Assembly: GCA_009760855.2 (NCBI GenBank)
Contig: WPIO01000002.1
Span: 3,619,001 to 3,683,000, forward strand
Origin: Cristatella mucedo
Taxonomy: Eukaryota > Bryozoa > Phylactolaemata > Cristatellidae
Length of the DNA stretch: 64,000 nt
Reading direction: 5' to 3'
Under the pieces are notes generated by a model. That model did no database searches, was not told the origin of the DNA, and saw nothing but the letters and a program-made list of their open reading frames with translations. The translations under genes were made by a program, and so were the position numbers. This document shows positions 31,616 to 44,929 of the stretch, in pieces (position 1 is the first letter of the stretch; every line of letters begins with the position of its first letter).

Positions 31616-32351
31616 CGCTGGCCAAGGCATTCAATAAAGGGCCATACAGCCGCGGCATTAAGTCGCCACTTACGTGCTCGCGTCGAATACCGACGTACTG
31701 CGTGTCTGTATTTATAAATTAAAACTTTGGCGATATAGCTATTGTTATTATTTTGTGAAGGAATATCATCCCGCTGACAACTTTTCGGGCAAGTTGAAAA
31801 TATTGCGTACGAATGGCAGCTTCTTTAAAAACCTGCTCAATCGATAACGATTTTCACCAGATTCATTCCAGTTCACTTCACTGTTCGCAGAATCATCGCA
31901 AAACACTTAAACGAAGCTAAGCGTGTTAGAACCGCTACCTATAAGATTTTCTTCGGCACATCAAATAGTGCCCCAAAATATTTTGGTCATTTAAATAGTC
32001 CACCTCGACCACGAGTCTCACCGAAGTTCACATTATTCAGTTTACAGTAACACATACGTACACGCTACCTGACTAGAGCTCTGTGAAATTTATAAGAATA
32101 TTCAGACGGCGAGCGGCTTGTGACCGAGTCTCTTGTGTTCGGAAAGAAAATTAAATTTTTTACAATGAGACTACGCGGGATACCAATAAAACCGTTAACT
32201 CTGCACCCTCCATGTTTAATCTGTGTTGAGCGAAAAGTTTTAAGGAATAGGATTCTAACTGAAACGCAAGCTCACATACCAGCATTTCATTTCAGCGGAC
32301 GAAATAAAACATCTTAGCTCATACAGAACAATTCTTGTTCTGAGAGACATA

Positions 32352-32357
32352 TTTATT
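32352..32357 (-). promoter_or_regulatory. Possible polyadenylation signal of gene C
   Basis: AATAAA on the minus strand only two bases beyond the TAG stop. This is very close, and a further downstream signal may be used instead. Confidence 0.3.
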
Positions 32358-32359
32358 AT

Positions 32360-35300
32360 CTATGTTAGCTGCCACATTTTTACAGATCTCACTTGCATCG
32401 CAGCATCCTCGCCTCGCCATGACGGGTACCATTGGTTCTTTGCATTCCAGAACCTTTCCGGAGCATTCCTATCGGAATTGCTCCAAGGCTTGGGTGATCC
32501 GCCTTCATTGTTCAAGCCATCTGGGATGAAGCCATTAGTTCCGCCGACCGCCACGTTGAGGATGAGATAAAACTGCAAGTGCACCATCACGCACAAAGTG
32601 AAAATTCATGCACATATTCCGAATGCATACCATATGGAGTCACAAGCTGTATATGTAGTTATTGAACTACAGAATCCAGATGATATCAAAATCAATACTG
32701 ATGTAAAAGTAAGTAGCAGTAGCAGAGTAAGTGCGATCCAGGGCGTTGCTTAAACCTGCGCTTCAAAATCAAATCTTGGACATTGCGCCTTTAGTAACTT
32801 TGCTCCATAAAGTCTGAAACTATATAAATACTGACATCACGTGCTCTCCGACTTGATGAAATGTTGTAGCATGCTAAATCTCTGCATACAGCATTTGCTT
32901 CGCTCAAGATAAATTTTACTGCAAGTGTATACGTGTGACAGAATTGCTAAATGTCTTAACCCAGCAGTTAAGGAGCCCTTAATTCGAGACCTAAACGGTG
33001 GGTTCAAGACGAAATAGGAAATTCTACATTCGCTGCAAGCGAGGTGACAAGCCCTACAGTTCCTTTGCAGCTCCATAAAAAAGACTGTGGAGTTACGAGA
33101 CATGCAAATGCAAAACTTCCGGAAATGCAACTGAATGGTGAGTAATATCATGCTTGATAAACAAACAAAATGAATAAATTGGTTAGGGGTGACATGCACA
33201 GGGTCAGCATGCAAATGTGGTTAGTGGCAGCATGCACCGTGTCAGCACGCATAAGCACGTCAAGGACGAATCACAGGGACCCACTAAATGGTGTCCTAAA
33301 TAGGTGTTCTTTTTAAATGTGGTCAAGTCAGAGGATGTTGCGACGCAAATCGGGAGGGAGTTCCAGGCTTTGGGAGCATACGAACTAAATGCACGGACTC
33401 CAAAATATTTGAGGTTTGTACGAGGTATTGGTAAACTGTTGGATTCCGAAAATCGGTCGGGGGCGAGCACCTTAACCGCTGAACCACCCAGCTCGTCAAT
33501 TATAAATGGAATTCATTAAACATAATGAGTAAATGGTACTCTTACTGTCTGTCCTTTGACTATTATGCTAACAGCTGAGCATGTCAAAGGATGTAGCCTC
33601 CATCTATGAGATCAAATCAATTCCACAAGACCTCGCTTACATTCCAGCGTCTCGCTGGCCATGCAGGTTATACATTTTCGTACGTCATTTTTAACCAAAA
33701 AGGATCGCACGTGCTGCTAGGTAAAAGCAGACGAGCTATCTTTGCTTGATCTGCCACTAGGACGTTGCAGTGGCCACGTTTGCAAATCAGAATCTTAAAG
33801 CCAGAAAACCATCTCTCTGGGGTGGCTGAATGCAGGTGGTGAGGGGGGAAGTCGATGTACGCGCACTCTTAAACCATTCTAGGCATCAAAGCAATTGAGC
33901 GCGGGTTTAATTTTTTGCGCAAACTTGAGAAATAGAGCGCCAAGCACGTTTCCGCAAACTTACGTCCGTATCGAATGGAGCACTTTTGTCTCCGGATGCC
34001 CATATATTTTCTCCTGGCTGATTGCCCCACTGAAAGAAGCCGTTGTTCGGAGTGGGAACGTTCAACACTAGCTGATCGTCAACAGAAATTCTGAAACATT
34101 GAATCAAACGAGGGTTACTGAGTATGAAGTTATTTTCTCCAGCAGATTGGCCACAAGGCAGCCGGCGTTTTTTTTTTTATAGAAGTAGCTCTGCCGTTTC
34201 TAATCTCGTCTGCAGTAGAATTCGATGCGAACCTGCCAAATGCAGCACAGATAATCTAGATTACGGTGAAAAGACGTGTAGAAACGGCGGAAACAAAAAC
34301 CTGCCACCAAAATGGGCAGCTTCTCCATGACCCACTGTTATCTAACTGAGCTATTGTATCCTCTGACAAACATGTTAGCTCTTAGGTTAAGATTTTTATT
34401 AAAGGTACATATAACTTGTCGAATAAATACTAATGCATTGAAAATTACATTTTATTGCTTTCCAAAAAATTTACAGCTTTCAAAAACCCACTGTAAATGG
34501 TGAAATTCTTCAAGGTCTTTATCAGCCGCCTTTAATAAGCCTGTTTACAAATGAATTGCTTGATTCGACTCTTGTTACGAAAATACGGCCGTTTACGTAC
34601 GATGCCTACTGCATTGATAATTAGGTGACAGTTCATGGCGTCACTCTATGAGGCTTAAGGCCTAAAGGCCAGAAGAATGGAGCGGGCGGCAAATAAGTGC
34701 CAAGTGCAATATAACCATTCTTGTCATTCAAAATAGAGAATATTGAAGATATGGACAGTTTCCTGTTTTGATTGACAATTTTCACATGATCGCCAAATGC
34801 AACACAAATTTTTGATTTAAAAAAAAAATTTGGCAGTGCCAATTAATATTTCTGTGGCTCGAAAGCTTGCGTTTGAGAGAACAGTAACGAAAACTAGAGA
34901 GTAGACTCGTGTGGTAGACTCGTGTGGCCGCGATGGCCGACGAGACACTCCATTCAAGGGCCAGCGGAGGTGACTAGCCCTGCCACCTGCTTAGATCATT
35001 TCGCTGCGAGTGGTCAAATAGTCACGTATAGTCCCGTGTTTCGGGGAAGCATTCGAACGCATGCCTGCCGGCTACCGCGGATAGCGGCAATCAGTGTGGC
35101 AACAGTGGCAACCGGTGTGGCAAATGGTGGCAGTCGGTGTGGCAATAGCAGCTCGGTTTTGCGATCGCTGTGTATTCTTGCATGTTTTTATTTTGGTTAT
35201 AGCACTCAGCGAGTGTGAAGCTCATGAAACGTGTTAAAATGAATTAGAATTCGAACCACTTTCCTTTTCCAGCTGGAAAAAAGAAGCAAAAAGATCGCAA

Positions 35301-38300
35301 AATGCGGCTGAATTGCGACCACAGCTGCTGCTGCAGCTGGCTACAGTTGCTCGCGCTTGCACACGGCTGGAAGTCGTGGAACTCGATAAATCTTGGCGGA
35401 TTATTTATTACTTTGCTACAAGCAAATGTAAAGTGCCTAGAAAGAGATTGGGTTCTCTGAGAGCGCTATAACAAAGGTATTAATATTGTTGTTATTATTA
35501 CTTAACGATTAGCTGTGCCGTGACTTTACAAAGGCAGCCATTCATTGATGAACGTCGCGCTGCGGAGGAGAGTTAGGCAGTCAACCGACGTCGACGAGTG
35601 ACTCACTTGATGTGGTACCTCGTCCAATCCAGAGTGTACTTGTGCAGTCCGTCAGCGTAGCTTCTGCCGGAGGCTCTCCTGTAACGAGTGGCATGTATAG
35701 AGCGCATGAGCAGAGCAGCATGTTCCAAGTTGAAAGAAGAGTCTCGATCGGTGGCTGAGCGCTAAGCTCCTACACATGACTCACTTCGTCTGCTGGGTCA
35801 TTTGCCAGCGGTTATTCGCTGAGTCAACGCCCCAGTGCAAGGTGGATCCCATCTGCCATATTCCCAAGCCTCCGTAGTTCTGGTTGCCTGCGCATAGAAC
35901 CGGTCACTCTTACTGAAGAATAATCAACAAAAAAATGACCTCAACCGCCATCGTACGGCTTACCAATCGACTCGACGATATCAATTTCACCAGACCGCGG
36001 CCAACCGCCGTATTTATTATTTCTTGGTAGCATCCATATGGCTGTAACGCGAAGACGTGTGGAGGCATTCGAATTGTGAAATATCACGGGCTAGGCAGTT
36101 TGTATTGTTATACTGTCCAAGCGGAAATGCACACAGCTTCAGCCGGCAGTAGCTGTCTGAGAGCAAATGGAGTCGTTCGCTTTTGCCGAAATTTTGCTGT
36201 TTAATAAGTAGCAACTTGCCAGCACGGTCTGGCAAAAGCTGCGCTTGAAAACCCTAACCTCTGTCTAGACATCAAAGTAAATTTCTCGCTCATACATAGC
36301 GATCGATTGATGACATCCTTACCTGGCCACAGCCAGTCTCCTCTGGGCATCTTGGCGAGGACCTCCACTCGCCCATACCTTATAGATTGCTTTGACCTCA
36401 GCTTTGCAGACATGACCGGGTTTAAAAGGGCGTCGCGGCCGTTACGGAGACAGCCCCAGTTTCCTGCGTTAGTACAGCGTCCGTACATGGCTAAAAAGTA
36501 ACGCATTTCAAATAAGTAGTGTGCCAAAGCGATACTCCAAGCATAAACTGTATTTAGCAGCTACCAATAACCTGATTATATTGAATAAATACCGTTCATG
36601 TTCCACGTGCCTTGTCTTAGAAATCTCTCACCAAAGCGGTCTGCAGTCAAAGTCTATAACGCCATTTGTCGTGAGAATAAATGCATCGTATATAAGCCAT
36701 TAGATATATTTTACTTTATTTTTCAAGCACTAAATACAGTTAAAAGTAGTATACCTACCTAAATACACTGCAATGCATAGAGATATGGATAGCGACATAT
36801 TCGAGTGCATGAACTAAGCCCATTAGTGTAACTATTGGTAGTGTATTATTTAAATTCCGGATGGCCAAAAACCTCAATGACTTCTTTGATACCATAGTGA
36901 AAAGTAAGCCACGACTAGAAGCCGTAGCTGCAATCAGAGTTACGACGGCTGTTTTAGCATGCTGAGCAGCATCTATTATATCTCCTAAGCCTTTCATTTT
37001 CCATCGTCAACACTCATTTTGCATATCAACTCTCATTGCTGTGGAATACCTTTGGACAATTTTACTACTTCTAATGTTTCCATGTCCGCCGGGCTATCCT
37101 AGCAGTTTTTCGGCGCTCATAAATTTTGCTTAAAAAACGATCAAACTACAGGCGAGACACATAGGCAAGAGTAAATTAATTGCTAATAAGAAAGGCTGAG
37201 TCAGAGTTGTATGCTCTGGTCTGACAGGACTTTTGTCTTCACAGCAGCACTACAATTTTAGGGCGTTTACTTTGTGCCAGCTGAGTTACGAGAGGCGTGG
37301 GATGTATGCATCCTTCCTAGAAACCTTCTGATATAATGTGCCCGCGAGGAGAGTCATAAGGCGCCGTAAAAATGTCTTAATATTAAAATCATTTTTAATG
37401 CGAGTAAAATTCAGAAAGCTTAGGAAAATATTACTTCAAACTGTGATTCCTGTACTTTAATAGTTAAAACTAATTCCACGCTAGTATATGAACGCTGGCA
37501 AGTATTTCAAGACTTGATTACACATCTTAGATGCATCGTTAAGCGAATTGTTCCTTGCAAACTCAAGTGAAAAGCCCTCGTTTGAGAGTTCGAACGCTAA
37601 TCAGGGATCGTCATCATCTTTCATCAGAGCTTTTGGCGAAAGCTTCTCTGAAAGTCTCTATACCGTATTAAGGAGTCCCTACCAAAAGCAAATAAATATT
37701 CTAAGCTTTCTTTGACTCGGAGTAATTGAACACCTACAAATTAAATCTAAGTACACTGCCGATTCTTAGCTGTCTCTTGGCCTCCGGTTGATAAGTAATC
37801 AGCGATGCCAGTGCACGTAAAATACTTGCTCATACTGTTAGCGACAACCAAAGTCTTCTTGAGTTCATATATAAAGAGCTTAATATGCCGCAGCAATTTC
37901 ACAAGAACACTTTCAACAAAATTTTGCCATGCAACATATAGCTAGTTTAATCCTACAACTACTCTCTGGCTTCTTCCTTCTGGTGGCCTTAACATCGAAG
38001 CCATCGAAGAACGACGCCATAAATATAGTGAGCCGATTAAGGGAATGAATTATCCTAATATTATCATTGAAAGCGCAGTATCAATGACAGTAACAACACT
38101 AATTAGAAAACTAAGTGACGGGGGTTTTAAGAGATAGTCTGACATATCCTTATTGGGAAGTATTGATGGGGTGATTCAGGCACATGCAAAAGCTAGGAGT
38201 TTAACAGAAGCTTGAGCACTGAGAAGTGCTCAATCTTTACAGCCGCCATAGAAAGTTGTACTAACCTTGCTGGCAGCGACATTTCAGGAGCAGTCGATTG

Positions 38301-41300
38301 GGACCTAGAAACTACCGTAACAGACAGAGGTTCAAGGGTTTCCACTCTACGCTTGAGGTTGAGAGAAAATTCATAAGGGAGCCTTAAGAATTTTGTCACC
38401 AATCTATACCTCAGCATGCCATACTATTGCCATTGAATGAGAACGTATTTAAGAGTAATATGTTATGCATTTACATGGCACTAAGACAAAAGAAGGAGCT
38501 TTAAATATAAGCTGAATAACGTGCCAATATTGTGGTCATCTTGCGATAAATTCCGAAAAATCTTGATAAGGACCAAGTAGTATTTGCACAAGAGAATGTT
38601 GCTTATAGCGCACACATAAATTCAAGAGATTTAAGTGAATAGTCGCTCGCCGACGGCTTTATTGGCGACACAAAAAACAAGATAGTAAAGATTAACATAT
38701 TAGCAACAAACAATGTCTGGCATAACAGGTAAAAACTTAAAAGTTGCCACACTTAATGAGAGCAAATGAGCCTTTTAAAATTAATATGGACTAGCTAACC
38801 CAACTGAATTGAAGAGTAGCTGTCGCCAATGTTTTTGTAGATGAAATTAGAGATACATGTTTTATCGTCTTGAAAGAAGTCTTAAAAGCTTCACAATTTC
38901 AGAATGAGGCAATAGCTAGGCTTACCTTAGCTTACCTTAGTAAGTACTATTAAGTGCAAGTAATTCTCTTTCAAGAATGAATGGATGTTACATTTTCAAT
39001 CTAGGTCATTTACGTGAATTCATATATTTGTGTATACAGTATTAAAAAAAATAATCTTTTTTTTAATGGGTTCGAGACGTCATGCAACAAGAAAGTGGCC
39101 TAAAAAAAAATTAGCGCGGAATTTAAAGGGGCAGAACTAAAGACAGAGGCACGCGAGTCAGATTTAGCTCAGTCGTTTGCCCGACAAGAATGAAAAGATA
39201 ACATTTTCTAAACAAAAATCCCGCGAGCCTTGCTATCTTGAGCCTACGATCCCCGTGCTTAATGGCGATACCACCTTCTTACTGGGAAAATCACAGCTTC
39301 AAAACAAAGCAGTATGCTACCTATACATTACGCAAAACATTCTGTCCTCCTGAAGCGTTTAGGAGAATGACGATGAATATCGATATTTAGTTATTATTTC
39401 AGAGTTAATTGCTCACATCGAATGCGATAGAGAACTGTAAGCCTTTCTAGTTCGAATACTGATCCGTTTTAATCGATGCAGCAGTAGGTTGGCACATGTA
39501 GAGAATTTCAGTCAGAATAGATAAAGCTGCATCGTGGTTTTTTTAGTCTTTAAATTTTATATATCAGTAAATTGTGTAAGTAACTTAAAAGATGAATCCA
39601 AACTTAAGGAATACCATTGCCATATATCTCAATATTTGACGCGCCAAATAGAGGCCGCATTGTATTATCAGTGAATAGTGAAAGATCTATGTAGAGTAAA
39701 ATAATTAATAATATATTTGCAATGCGCCCTCCGAGAACTTGATCTCGTTCTAGGCACTTTGCATATGCTGCAAAGGAAGCATGGAAAACGCGGTTGAATG
39801 GTTGTCAGCACGCAAGCATTAGCACACAAAGGAGAAACCACATGCGCTCACTTAATGCTGTGATTATTAGATCGATACGTTTATCTAGTTTTTAAATGTG
39901 GTCAAGTCAGACGATGTCGGAAAATTAGTCGGAAGTGAGTTCCAGGCTTTAGGCGCATAAGAACTGAAGGCACGGTCTCCAAAGAAATTTTGAGATTTTT
40001 ACGAGGTACGAGTCAACAGTTAGATTTCTAAAAGCAAGTGGCACGATTCTTAGCCTGATGGGGGAGTAGATCTGATAGGAAGGCTAGAGCCATTGAATGG
40101 AGGTACCTAAAAGTGAGTGACAAAAACTTGACGTCGATGCGTTGCTTGACTGGGAACCAGTGCAGGTCTGCGAGAAGTGACGTGACGACCGACAAGCCTA
40201 GCTGCAGAGTTTTGCACCAATCGGAAGCGCCTGATTGCTCATGCCGGTAGACCAGAGTAAGCGCTTTGTTTTCCATACCGGCTTCAAGTAAAGCATGTTG
40301 TTTCGGACGTAGCTGTTTTGGGGCTCCGGCGTATACGCCTGGAACTCCCAGTTCTGCAACGAGCGTATTCGACTCACTTATAATAGCCCGGCGCTGCCGT
40401 TCCGCGAAGAGTAGTGACAGTTTCAATACCTACTAAATAATTTCAAATGACTTACGCATGTGGGCACAGGTGAAAGAGAAGGCAAAACGAATGAGTAAGC
40501 AGAGACGGCAAAACAGAATGTACGAAGGGCAGCAGGAAAAAGAGTGCACGCACAGAGCTGCTTGAGCGACGGTTGCAACTGCTGATACAGTCTTTAACAT
40601 GCATCAGTCGCATTCCCCTGAGTCTGAGCTAAGCGATAAAGTGCTCGAAATTCCCGATCAAGTTCATGCTGTGAAGTCCTGTATTGAGTTATTAATTTCT
40701 TTTTCCTTTCCATGCATTAGGCCTTTGAATCATCCATTCTTCACTCTTTACCTTCAATTCCACAGTTAAAAGAGCGCTAGACAGCAAAAAAAAGCAAATA
40801 TCCAGGCGCATTCAAGTAAAGCTAGGTACACTTATGCATTACGGATCCGCAGATATGTTGTAGTTTTTTAAATATGTGCTAGGGTGTCTACACTACTGGC
40901 AAGTTAGCTTACCTTGAATTCTGTAAGAACATCTAAAGACAGCAGCGCCTTATCGCTAATAGATTAAAGTAAGATCACTCACTGAAAGGGCCAAATATAT
41001 TATTGTGAATGGTGGAATGGCATCTTACTTTGAGGCTCTTTGCTTTCAATTTCGCATAAAAAAATCACAAGAATCAGAAGCTTGAGATACAAGATAAAAT
41101 TAATTATTTAGGAAGCAGCAAAAACTCTAATTGAAACTTGTTATGAAGGTAACATATTATAGCACCTGTTAAATTATAGAACGTCTTAGACAGACGCTGA
41201 AGAGCTCTTAAGCGAAAAGTCACTTCTGTGATGAGCATTTTAACTTTGCCATCCACAAATCATCCTTCGAAAAAATAGCTTCGAAGAATCAGTGAAAGGT

Positions 41301-42096
41301 CAGGGAGTAGGATCCCAATGGCCCAGTAATTGTATAGGCGGCCAACAGTAGAATTTCTTACGAAGCCTCCGTAGAGTGACACTTCATGCTCCCAATTGCT
41401 CGGATAAAAGCTGCCAAAGTCATCGTTAAGAACCAGCCGAAGGTTTCCGCTGGTTGGTACGTCAATGGGAGGTGGTGGGCGATTGTTATTGTTTGGTCCC
41501 TGTCCTCTAGCACTAGCTTGCCATTGCTGATCGAGAATTTGGAAGCCTAGGCCGTTTCGAATTGTATAGATCCAGTAGTTCACAGTATCTCCTGGATTAA
41601 CAATCGCAGCCCGATTCTCGTGGACCCACGTTCCACCTGCAATCGCACGGCGGCTTTGTATGATATAATAGGTACACAATATCACCTAAGTATTCAACTA
41701 AGATCATTGCTGCTGTTGATAATTACCGGGCGATTTGTTGCGCACATCTACATTGTATTGTCCTGCATTCACTCCACGAAGAGGTGCGTTGACGCTATAG
41801 TGAAATGCAACGAGAGTGTCTCCAGGAGTATCTGACGAGAAAAAACGAGATCTCAAGACCGTATTTAATGAAGCGTGGCCACAAAACGGCGCCAGTGAAG
41901 TCATGCCTATTTATTATCGTGTGGCATATCAAGCATTCAATTTGAGTCGTCTGCAAAAGAACTGCTTGCAAAACAGCTTACCGGCCACTTCAAAGCGTAT
42001 TCCTCGTGGACTGAGGAGTGATATCGATGGCTGGGGCACGTTCGCCGATACGCAGACAACTAGGATCACGGGCAGTAGCGGAAGAACCGACGCCAT
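32360..42096 (-). CDS. Gene C: secreted CBM39-GH16 beta-1,3-glucan-binding/glucanase-like protein, 11 exons
   Basis: Exons (minus): 41982-42096, 41727-41831, 41362-41636, 40279-40353, 36593-36653, 36323-36490, 35964-36041, 35785-35887, 35607-35678, 33964-34090 and 32360-32572. They join into 463 residues ending in TAG. Residues 1-18 are a signal peptide (MASVLPLLPVILVVCVSA). CBM39 follows (VPQPSISLLSPRGIRFEVAG; QYNVDVRNKSP; WVHENRA; YWIYTIRNGLGFQIL). The linker carries runs of Asn and Pro (NNNNRPPPP). GH16 starts at LRLVLNDDF. The catalytic exon reads GEIDIVES, giving E285, D287 and E290. All introns are GT-AG, at the same positions and phases as in A and B. Intron 4 contains a LINE 3' fragment that begins only 24 bases from the exon 4 donor. 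Gene C is tail to tail with B; its 5' half is the apparent parent of pseudogene D, 10.8 kb to the right. Confidence 0.92.
33136..33454 (-). mobile_element. LINE 3' fragment in intron 10 of gene C
   Basis: The minus-strand reading includes FSESNSLPIPRTNLKYFG and SSYAPKAWNSLPIC (33300-33450) and the family 3' UTR. The terminal tail is missing or lies beyond 33136. It adjoins a SINE head fragment at 33455. Confidence 0.85.
33455..33496 (-). mobile_element. SINE head fragment
   Basis: The minus strand reads GAGCTGGGTGGTTCAGCGGT and then TAAGGTGCTCGCCCCCGACC, matching the first 40 bases of the SINE. It is fused directly to the LINE fragment, which suggests nested insertion or deletion. Confidence 0.8.
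34091..35606. other. Intron 9 of gene C
   Basis: It contains a weak tRNA-like patch on the minus strand near 34318-34365, a GTGGCAA-type short repeat near 35095-35150, and a LINE tail at 35400-35502. No exon is recognised. Confidence 0.6.
35400..35502 (+). mobile_element. LINE 3' terminus (tail only)
   Basis: Reads AAATGTAAAGTGCCTAGAAA, then GAGATTGGGTTCTCTGAGAGCG, ending in a TTATTATTA repeat. The AGAAAGAG variant marks it as the LINE rather than the SINE version. Confidence 0.8.
36654..40278. other. Intron 4 of gene C, 3.6 kb
   Basis: AT-rich unique sequence from 36654 to about 39720, then a LINE 3' fragment. A weak tRNA-like patch lies near 39165-39245. No exon is recognised; the adjacent exons 4 and 5 are contiguous in A and B as well. 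Confidence 0.65.
39722..40255 (-). mobile_element. LINE 3' fragment in intron 4 of gene C
   Basis: Minus-strand pieces include AGASDWCKTLQLGL, LLADLHWFPVKQRID and LSLTFRYLHSMALAFLSDLL, then the 3' UTR and a degraded tail at 39725-39770. It starts about 24 bases from the exon 4 donor, so its arrival left the splice site intact. Confidence 0.88.
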
Positions 42097-42182
42097 CTTA
42101 AGGGTTTCGATCTGCTAAGTGCTTTGCGAAAGCAACGTGGGCGCAGTTTGCATAAGATTTCAGCCAATATACATGTTTTCAG

Positions 42183-42189
42183 TGAGTCA
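42183..42189. promoter_or_regulatory. AP-1-type motif upstream of gene C
   Basis: TGAGTCA (TGACTCA on the gene strand), 87 bases upstream of the gene C start codon. The same motif lies at the same distance in the duplicated flank of pseudogene D. Confidence 0.4.
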
Positions 42190-42370
42190 TCTTTGCTGTT
42201 CAACCAATAGCCTGAGAGGTAAGGAATGAACCAACGCGGAAGCTGCGTCCCACGAAGTGGTTTCTTGGCTTCAGCTCTCGCTCGCAACTGCAGGCGCATT
42301 GCTGGAACTGCAGCTACCAGCATGCATCGTATCTAGCTCGGTACACCCGGTGTAGCAGGCTAGAGTATAC

Positions 42371-42394
42371 CCCCAGGCCAGAATAAGCCTGGGG
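42371..42394. repeat. Short perfect inverted repeat
   Basis: CCCCAGGC, 8-base loop, GCCTGGGG. It lies 275 bp upstream of the gene C start codon, inside a patch with several TAGGCCA/TGGCCT words. Confidence 0.8.
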
Positions 42395-42399
42395 TTTAA

Positions 42400-43659
42400 A
42401 TGGCCTCAGCCACGTTATTCCTCGGAGGTACGTTATGGTCTAGGCCACTTAATACCCCTCTAGGCCAAATTATACCCGTCACAACAACAGTTTTGAGCGA
42501 TAAACACGATGGCTAATAACTCCTTGCCGTTGCCTATCCAGGCACTTCACTCTCTGTTCTTCCCATTCTTATCTTAAGGGAATCATTACTCCGATCTCTC
42601 CCCTACCTCATATTTTCTACAAGCTGTTTCGTAAGTCGTAACGGTGACTACCGTTGGCGCCACAAAAATAGTGATGTGTCTAGTCATTGTGATTCTGTGC
42701 CGTTATAGACGCGAAACGCGTAGATATACGTGACTCTGAGCTGACCTAGATTTAACTAAGATTTTTGAAAACCCAGAATTCACATTCCGGTTGTGAGAGC
42801 GGCCGCCCGTGTCGCCCTGCTGGTGAAGGACTGTCGTTATACGGTTTTTAATCCACAAAACCACAAGAAGTTTTTTCAAATTTGTTTTGTTTCAGCTCGT
42901 TGTTGTCGCCTCAATTCGAGTTGAAGGTGGCCCGTATTTCAAAGTGAAGACAAAGTCAGCGATGGATACTTCCGCTCAGTAGGACCGAGGCTCTCTTCCC
43001 ACTCTCTTCCACTCTCTCTTCATGCAGGAGCCTTAGCCTCTAACGGTGGCACTCCTGACACTGTTTAGTATCGCAAGAAATTCAAGCTTTTGACAGCAGC
43101 ATGCGTAGAATACAGGTTAGCAGGAGGAGGAAGGGCGAGGAGCAGAGGCTGCAGTCTAAGGAGCAGAGAAGTAGGGCGGCCTCTGGCTGTCTGCTGCTAT
43201 GACTTCAGTGTCGATCATTGACATGATTGCTATGTCGCAGAACCTCCGCAAGCCGATGCATTCGGCATGAATTCTTAATTGCCTCAATTTCCACTTGCCA
43301 CGAACAAGGGAGCTCTGTTTGTCTACAAAGCCAGACGATCGTGCTACGTCATGCCCCTTTTTAAACAACATGATGGTTACCTATTGAAAAGCAGAACCAA
43401 AAATTCTGACACATTCTAGGACCGTAAGGGCTACGCAGCTTTCCTACCTATCAGACCTATTAATTTATTTTGTACCTGCTCGTGTGTTGAGATCACATGA
43501 TTCTCCAACCCTGGCTGTCCCACTTTTCAAACTGAAGCCTGACTGTAGGTGATCGTTTCTTTTGCTCATTAGGACCTACGGTGCGAAATTTCCTTTAACA
43601 ATCTCTTTGTGCAGGTGCTCTAGCCTGATTTAACAGCCTCTTAGAATGCCCGTAGTGAA
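42400..43659. other. Non-coding stretch upstream of gene C
   Basis: Unique sequence with no recognisable exon and no long open frame with a domain. A CT-rich patch lies near 42996-43022. Confidence 0.45.
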
Positions 43660-44270
43660 TTATTTTAATGTGCCACAGGAGAACTAAGTCTCTTTCCAGG
43701 CACTTTTTATCTACTGAAAAGGAAGCATGTCGAGTGATTAGTGACAAAATTTAATCTGCCACCATACTTAAGCGCAAAAATGAACTATTGAAACGGACCC
43801 AGCAATCTATTTATCGACAAACAGGTGATATGTTAGTTTCTTTTCAAATGCCTGCGAGTCGTGGAATAGGCTACTTCATTCAGGAATAGATTTCCAGGCT
43901 TTGTTAGCGTACCAAAAATAAGCATGGTCTTCAAAGATTTGAGGTTGGTAAGAGTCATAGGTAGGCGAGTACAGTCGGAAGAGCGGGTCTTAAGATGTAT
44001 AGCCCACAAATTTGATTTACTAATTTGATTATTTCGAGCTGAGCAAGAGATTGAAATCACTTAAAAAGTGATTCACAGCACATTGACGTCACTACGCTGT
44101 CTATGCGGTGCTGGTGCAGGTGAATGAGGCTGAGCTTAAGGTGTAAATTGTAACGTCCACAACAGTATAGCCTAGTTGCGGAGGTGTACACTAACTGTAA
44201 GCGTCTAAGTTCTTGTAAAATGTATTGTAGAGCTCAACTTTATTTCGCATCGCTGTGAGAGCACGCACCT
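43660..44270 (-). mobile_element. Old LINE copy, also present at 53440-54160
   Basis: The minus-strand order fits the family 3' end: tail (43665-43712), then AAAAGGAAGCATGTCGAGTG, CCAGGCTTTGTTAGCGTACC-like sequence, and GACGTCACTACGCTG-like sequence. The copy at 53440-54160 shares features with it that are not typical of other family members, so it was probably copied by segmental duplication. Confidence 0.65.
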
Positions 44271-44929
44271 GCCGTATGTTCTATTCCGAAATGGATTTGT
44301 TGGTTATACAGAGCTCGAGCACTGCATTCAGGTAAGAGATATCTAGCTAATAACTATCAAGCGATTTAAAAAAATGGATGTATGATTTGTGGACGCACAT
44401 AAGTCCTAATGGCTGACTGACAATTAGATATTAGTAAAGCAGACCAACAATTGAATGCATCCTTCAGTCCTTGCGCACTAGATGGCTTCTTCATCTATGA
44501 TTCAATATTTTTCATAATTTTGTTTAAAGGTAAAATCTATTGAAATATGTTCAGCATGGACATCCTCTTGCTAATTTCTTTTCCAAATATTCAATATCTT
44601 GGACCATATTGAATTCGAAATGACGATTGGAGGTGCATATATCACAAGGTATCATAAGCATAGCACTGAAATCCGATAGGTTCTTAGGTACTACACACGA
44701 GCACTAATTGCTAGTAATAACAATATATTAATTAGTTAATATAGCGTTGCAATAGAACCAAATCTCAATTCAGCTGCTTTATTACTGGTTCCAGTAGAGG
44801 CAATAACCAAGGGTAGATGACTTCAAAGAAAAGCGTGTGAAAGCACCAGTATAATGTTGAGACCTGAAGTTTTCGAGGTTTCTGCATGCAATGTGGCTAT
44901 CTTAATGAGATCTAGTAAAAAGAGCTTAT

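Larger units (their letters stand above)
29937..32351. other. Intergenic region between the 3' ends of genes B and C
   Basis: Tail-to-tail spacer. It holds a LINE 3' fragment, a complete SINE with a duplicated 5' junction, and a tRNA-like relic. GC content falls back to the AT-rich background within it. No gene is recognised. Confidence 0.6.

Noticed and set aside
37000-39700. Search for an additional exon or nested gene in intron 4 of gene C
   Set aside because: Only AT-rich sequence with short frames; no segment matches the family or another known domain.
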